Assembly (NCBI RefSeq): GCF_003945595.2
Contig: NW_024105087.1
Coordinates: 4,159,001-4,223,000 of the forward strand
Length of the DNA: 64,000 bases
DNA from: Pipra filicauda
Taxonomy: Eukaryota > Chordata > Aves > Passeriformes > Pipridae
Direction of reading: 5' to 3'
Position numbers and translations under genes: made by a program
The notes under the pieces: generated by a model
Database searches by the model: none
The model's input: only the letters and a program-made list of their open reading frames with translations
What the model was told of the DNA's origin: nothing
Shown: positions 59,384 through 64,000 of the stretch, one piece after another
How the letters are laid out: each line of letters starts with the position of its first letter
Position numbering within the stretch: the stretch's first letter is position 1

Positions 59384-62300
59384 AAATGTAAGTAATTATT
59401 TCCAACATGGAATGATTTATACTGCTTTTCCAGCCTTGTCTTTCTAGAATCTTGAAAACAGAGTCAGAGTATATTGACTCACTGTACACAGAAAGAAAGC
59501 GTGCCAGCGTAAGGCTTGGTAGCACGAGGAAAGTTTGACTCAGTCACAGATACACAAAACCAAGCAGGGTGACTTCTGTCTGCAGAGCAATCAGAAGTGT
59601 GCCTGCAGCAGAAAGAGTCAGACCCCAGCCAGCCTCCGTGCAGCTGGCATGAGGACCACAGTCCCACGGGGTCACAGAGCCTGTGTTGAAATCTCTGCTG
59701 CTACATTCACAGCCCTATTGACAAGATGAGGGCCAGCTCAGGAGTGCCTGAGGTGCCACTGTCACACCTCTGGCTGTTGTTGAAGACGCACCAAAGAACC
59801 GATGGGGAAGGAAGCTGCTGTCCTGTTTGATTCACCTTTTTAGGCTGAGAACTCTATGTTGTTTGGCTTGTTTGGTTCTTTTTTTTAAAAAAACATTTAA
59901 GAAATAAATAGCTTTAAATATAAATAGCCCATGTACTTGTGGGAAAACATCCCCACTTTGTTGCAAAGTACAGCTACTGTAACAGTGCTAAACACATTAG
60001 GATACATTTTGGTCTTGCAGTGTGAGACAGCAAGAACTGAACTTGTTCAAATGGTGTTCCTCAACATTATGAAATTCTGATGAAATTCAGCCATTTAGAA
60101 TGAATCTGAAACTTTCTTAAAATATGCTTAGATACATATTAATTCTAGAACTTGTAGGTGTGCCTACATCTTTGTTGTGCAGTCAAATCCTACAAAACAC
60201 TAGTTTTTCTCTACTGCATAAGTAGTAGGTGCTCTGTATGTGGTGTACACAGTCTTCTGAAATGCTGTTGCGCAAGATGATAGGTGGAAGATTATTTTTG
60301 GCAACTCTGAACTTTCTGAAAGCCTCCATACTGCTCCACATCTGTGTCTGTGACACAAAATCATAGTTGTTTAGCACTGGTATATCTGTTTATACACATG
60401 GAGAACAAAAAGAGGACTGGCATAAACAAAATGTCATATACATTCAAATTTTGATTACAATAAAATAATCATTCTGACATCATCACAAAAATGGAGTGCC
60501 AAAAATAGTAATCTGCCAGCTCATGAAGGGCAAACCTCAAATTTCTGTGGTTTGGTTCATTTAAGCACTAAGAAATTTAAGAATGTTCATAAAACTTCTC
60601 AAATCCAGGCTCTGTTCCTGCTTCACCAAGCGTTAGAGGCTCAAATCATCACATTCCTTTTTGTCCTCCGGTAGTTCCAGTTCAGGTATCCTGTGCAGGA
60701 TTCTCCTTTAGTTTTAACTAGACATCAGTGGTTTGGGACCACTATATGAACTAGTCACTAAACTTCCTGGAAAAAAATTAGGCATTTCTTGAGTGTGATT
60801 TCATCAAACCTGCGTAACCTTGAAATGAGATGTCTTGTGCCTTATAATTACTGATTTTTCTAGAGACGCTATGAAGGGATTCTTGAACTGTCTCAGATGT
60901 GACAGTCTAGGTCCCACTGATCTACTGTCTGTCTCTCAGCCCAACAGCTGAGTTTCTCTAATTTTGCCTTGAAGTTACTAGCATTATGGTGGTGATGATC
61001 AATAGCAGGCAAACAATTTGAAATTTGACATTGCTTCTGGAACAATTTTTTTCATGATATTCTAATTAATATTTAATGATATTTATAATTTTTATTCTTT
61101 TCCATTCTAACTGCTTCATGCCCTATGTCATTCAGTGTAAGAAAATAAATTGCCAAACCTTGTTGCATTTCTGGTTTTGACAGATGTCTAAAGAAAGACA
61201 CTGTTTTGTTTATGCAGATATTCATTATATCAGACATTGATGCCTTATGTACTTTACTAATTACATAGATGGAGATTTTTACCTGATCAACTAGAAGGCA
61301 TCTTTTTCTTAATAGTAGGATTTGCACTGTTACTTTTTGGAGGTAATATGCTCAAAAGCAAGCCAGCAGACACTTAAAAACTTACTGGAATGATGATGCA
61401 AGTTGGAGGATTCTTAATGATCAAAACTTTTAAGTACTTTGAAGCAAGTCTCAGTACCCCATAATGTTATGATGTAAGTTAGATGACAAAACCAAAGAGA
61501 CATACTTGGTGCTTTCATGAGGAGTGCTGAAAGAAGCTGTCATTAGTTCAGGAATGGCAAGAGTACCCAGAACACACAATTCAAGCAGAACTTGCCATGT
61601 TTGAATTACTTCATGGGTTTTGCTAAATTAACTCAACAATATAAATACAAACTGCGTAGCTGGAAGGATAGTGAGAGCTGTGACATTTGATAATATCTTC
61701 TGAAAAGAAAGTTGTCATGTTTAGGAAAGATTTGATATTGGAAAGCAGAAGTAGTTCTCTTCACTGAAGAAACATCTGGAAATTTCAGCTACTTTCATGA
61801 GACATTCTGGCAACGAGAGAACACCAATCATAGTCAGGTATAAGAAAACTCACTGGAAATGTTGGCTCCTTAACTTCCAACAGCTGAAGAATCACAATTT
61901 AGCAGACAGCTATATGGGGTCAAGAATGAAGATTTCTAATTGCAGATCATGAGTGATCTAACATATTTGTAGCATATTTTCATTTTCAGATTATTTTCAT
62001 GCTTCAAGTGCTTATAGTGAAAGGTAACTTGTGTCTTACAGAAGAAGTAAAATCTGAAAATGCAAACATCCATTTCCTGATGGTTCTAGGATATTTATCA
62101 ATAAAAACTGCCAGGCAAGTGAAATTTTCTTGAATAAAAATAGTGGACCCATGCATAGAAATCCTGATGAGTCATTTACCATCATTAAAAGAAATAAATC
62201 AATCCTCTTTTGTCAAAAGAACTAATTTCTAGTTTAAAAAGCACAATACATTAATTTCATTTAGATTTCCACATGTGGTATCTATAAAGTAGGTAGTTTG

Positions 62301-64000
62301 CTAGGTACTAAGGTGTCTTAAGTGAGAGAAATGTCCTTAGAATTCTTACTAATATTTAATTGAATTTTTTGAGAATTATTATTTTCTAATGTAAAAGTTG
62401 GGGTTTCAGTGAAATACAGAAAGTTTCTTTAAGTTTTTGGAAGCCTATGTTTAAGGTTTTTTTTCTCAGACCAGATTTCACTGAGCCTTTGGAAATGTCT
62501 GTAAGCATTTTCCTAGCATTTCTAAATTATTCATTTCAACTAATCAAATGAAGTCCTTCTTCGTTTGCTCCCTGGCAAAGGAAGGGACTACCTCTCAGTA
62601 AGTTTTTTATGTTTGGTGCAATGAAATTAAGATTAGGTTCCAAACAAAACTATTTTACTCAACAGAAATAAAACTATGACCATTATGTACAGAGAAGTCT
62701 GTATTTGTAATTTGGCTAGAACTCAGACTAAAGCTTTGAGTCTTCTTCAGTTGGCACTTAAAAGACTGTGTATAGCTGAAAGTAAATAAGAAAAAGATAG
62801 TATTTTTATTATATGTTTGGGGTTTATTGTACTTCTATGGCTCACGGCATTCAGAATTTGGTTACAAATAGCATTCTTGCATTTACCTGAAGTAATTTCA
62901 GAAGGCAAACTTTTTTCAGCACAACTGTCACTGGATTTGTCTAACTAATCTAATGCATCTTGACCATGGGGGACATATCGGGATCCCATTTTCATGCTTA
63001 GCATTAGATCTTTTAACACTGGACAAGAAAATGTACAGAAACATGCGAAGGCATTGCCTCCTTTGTGTTCTTCAGGATGGATAATATGGTAGCAATACAA
63101 TACAGAGAATCTCTGCCGCGTGAACCAAGAATTCAGAACACACACCATCAGGCCCACAGGAGAGGTTTGTTTTATCTGAACGTGGAAGAAATGGACCTAT
63201 GAAAACAAACCAGTTTGCTTTCAATCCAAATGATCAGCTGAAGGGATTCTGCAGCAAAAGACCAGAAACAGATATTGATGCTGTTCCTCACCGATTGCAA
63301 ACCAGTCCGTTCAGTTTCCAGTTTTCTCCCTTTATGAGGAAACCTCAAGTTTTCATCCAGATCAGGCAAAGGAAAGCCTTAAAGTAATTTGACACCCCTT
63401 TGCATTTGGGTTTTATCCTTCCTGAAGATACTAAAGGAGTTACCAGTCATCTTTATGTGCCATGAATTTACAGTATTTCCAGTAAATACTCTCATTAGGA
63501 AATATTTTCTTCCTCTCTAAAAAGAACTTTTCTCTATAGAGATTTGAGAATTCCATTCTGTGGAGGGTAACAATCTCTGGAACAAATGTGTCTTATGGAG
63601 CAGCTTAATCTGTATGGCATCTAATATATTACTTGGTTTTACAATGGAGGACTTTAAATTCTAGACCTCAAACCTCTCAGTCTGTATTACTGTGTTAATG
63701 CACTGGCTTTTCACCTTTTAAAAATTAGGTTCAAACTTTTTTTCACTGAAAAGTGAAAATGAGTTTAACAGCCTGGACTCTTCTCTATTACACCATGTAG
63801 CACAATGAGCACAACTGGCAAGACACAAGTGAAGAAAAAACCCAGAGACTAGAGCAACCTCTTACTTTCAAAAGAAGTGTCAAAACCCAATCAGTATTTA
63901 AAACTAACCAACAAAGGCCAAGGAAGGGATACTTGATGCAATTTCAAATGTATGAAGGGCTGAAGTTTTGCTAGTGTCCCCTTGCAGTCAGTTCTTTCTC
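59384..64000. other. Unique DNA, less AT-rich near 59460-59830
   Basis: The first part has more G+C and several CpG than its surroundings but no clear promoter or exon. The rest to the right edge is AT-rich with no repeat I can name. Open frames at 61073-61327 and 62945-63157 (minus) and 63199-63387 (plus) are unrecognised. Confidence 0.5.

Noticed and set aside
1..64000. CRISPR array, operons, ribosome binding sites or bacterial terminators
   Set aside because: No spaced identical repeats or dense coding; the window is vertebrate noncoding DNA, so these categories do not apply.
1..64000. Endogenous retrovirus or LTR element
   Set aside because: I saw no paired long direct repeats, primer-binding site or gag/pol-like frame on either strand, although a badly eroded solo LTR could escape reading by eye.

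Overview
This window reads as a piece of a bird nuclear genome with no protein-coding or RNA gene that can be supported from the sequence. The assignment to birds rests on CR1 retrotransposon 3' ends in typical avian form: the reverse-strand copy starting near 28498 and the forward copies ending near 23402 and 39083, with the ATTCTATG-type tail. The rest is AT-rich, rich in long T tracts, and carries the old repeat layers expected in a sauropsid genome.

Layout. 1-5230 is unique-looking DNA with a MIR/CORE-SINE relic (about 4281-4405). A very old CR1 of the L3-like type lies at about 5230-5735. A 39-bp tandem duplication is at 10650-10726, and an old CR1 on the minus strand at about 11580-12005. 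12-28 kb is mostly unique, with a homeodomain-site-rich inverted repeat at 18768-18864, a palindromic ancient repeat at 21108-21199 and a CR1 tail at 23350-23402. A minus-strand CR1 covers 28498-28842. Then comes a very long pyrimidine tract (29251-29343) and a stretch from about 29 to 47 kb with many T runs on the plus strand. A plus-strand CR1 end is at 38912-39083. A decayed L1-clade reverse transcriptase lies on the minus strand at about 40590-41340. From 46 to 52 kb there are palindromic and CORE-SINE relics, and at 59127-59383 a MIR-like relic sits next to another palindromic repeat. The last 4 kb shows nothing I can name.

The best find is the L1 relic. Read on the minus strand, one frame from 41220 to about 40760 still spells several reverse-transcriptase blocks of the L1 clade, with in-frame stops but no net frameshift. 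L1 copies are scarce in birds, where CR1 dominates. The second point of interest is a set of old palindromic repeats and CORE-SINEs, the kind that are sometimes retained as regulatory DNA, together with a few unique stretches that look like developmental enhancers.

Whether the window is intron or intergenic cannot be decided here. The strong excess of T runs over A runs on the plus strand, most marked from 22 to 47 kb, would fit an intron transcribed left to right. All open frames are short (the longest is 195 codons and runs through a poly-T tract), and none shows a recognisable host protein. All identities come from reading and memory of repeat families, not from a database search.
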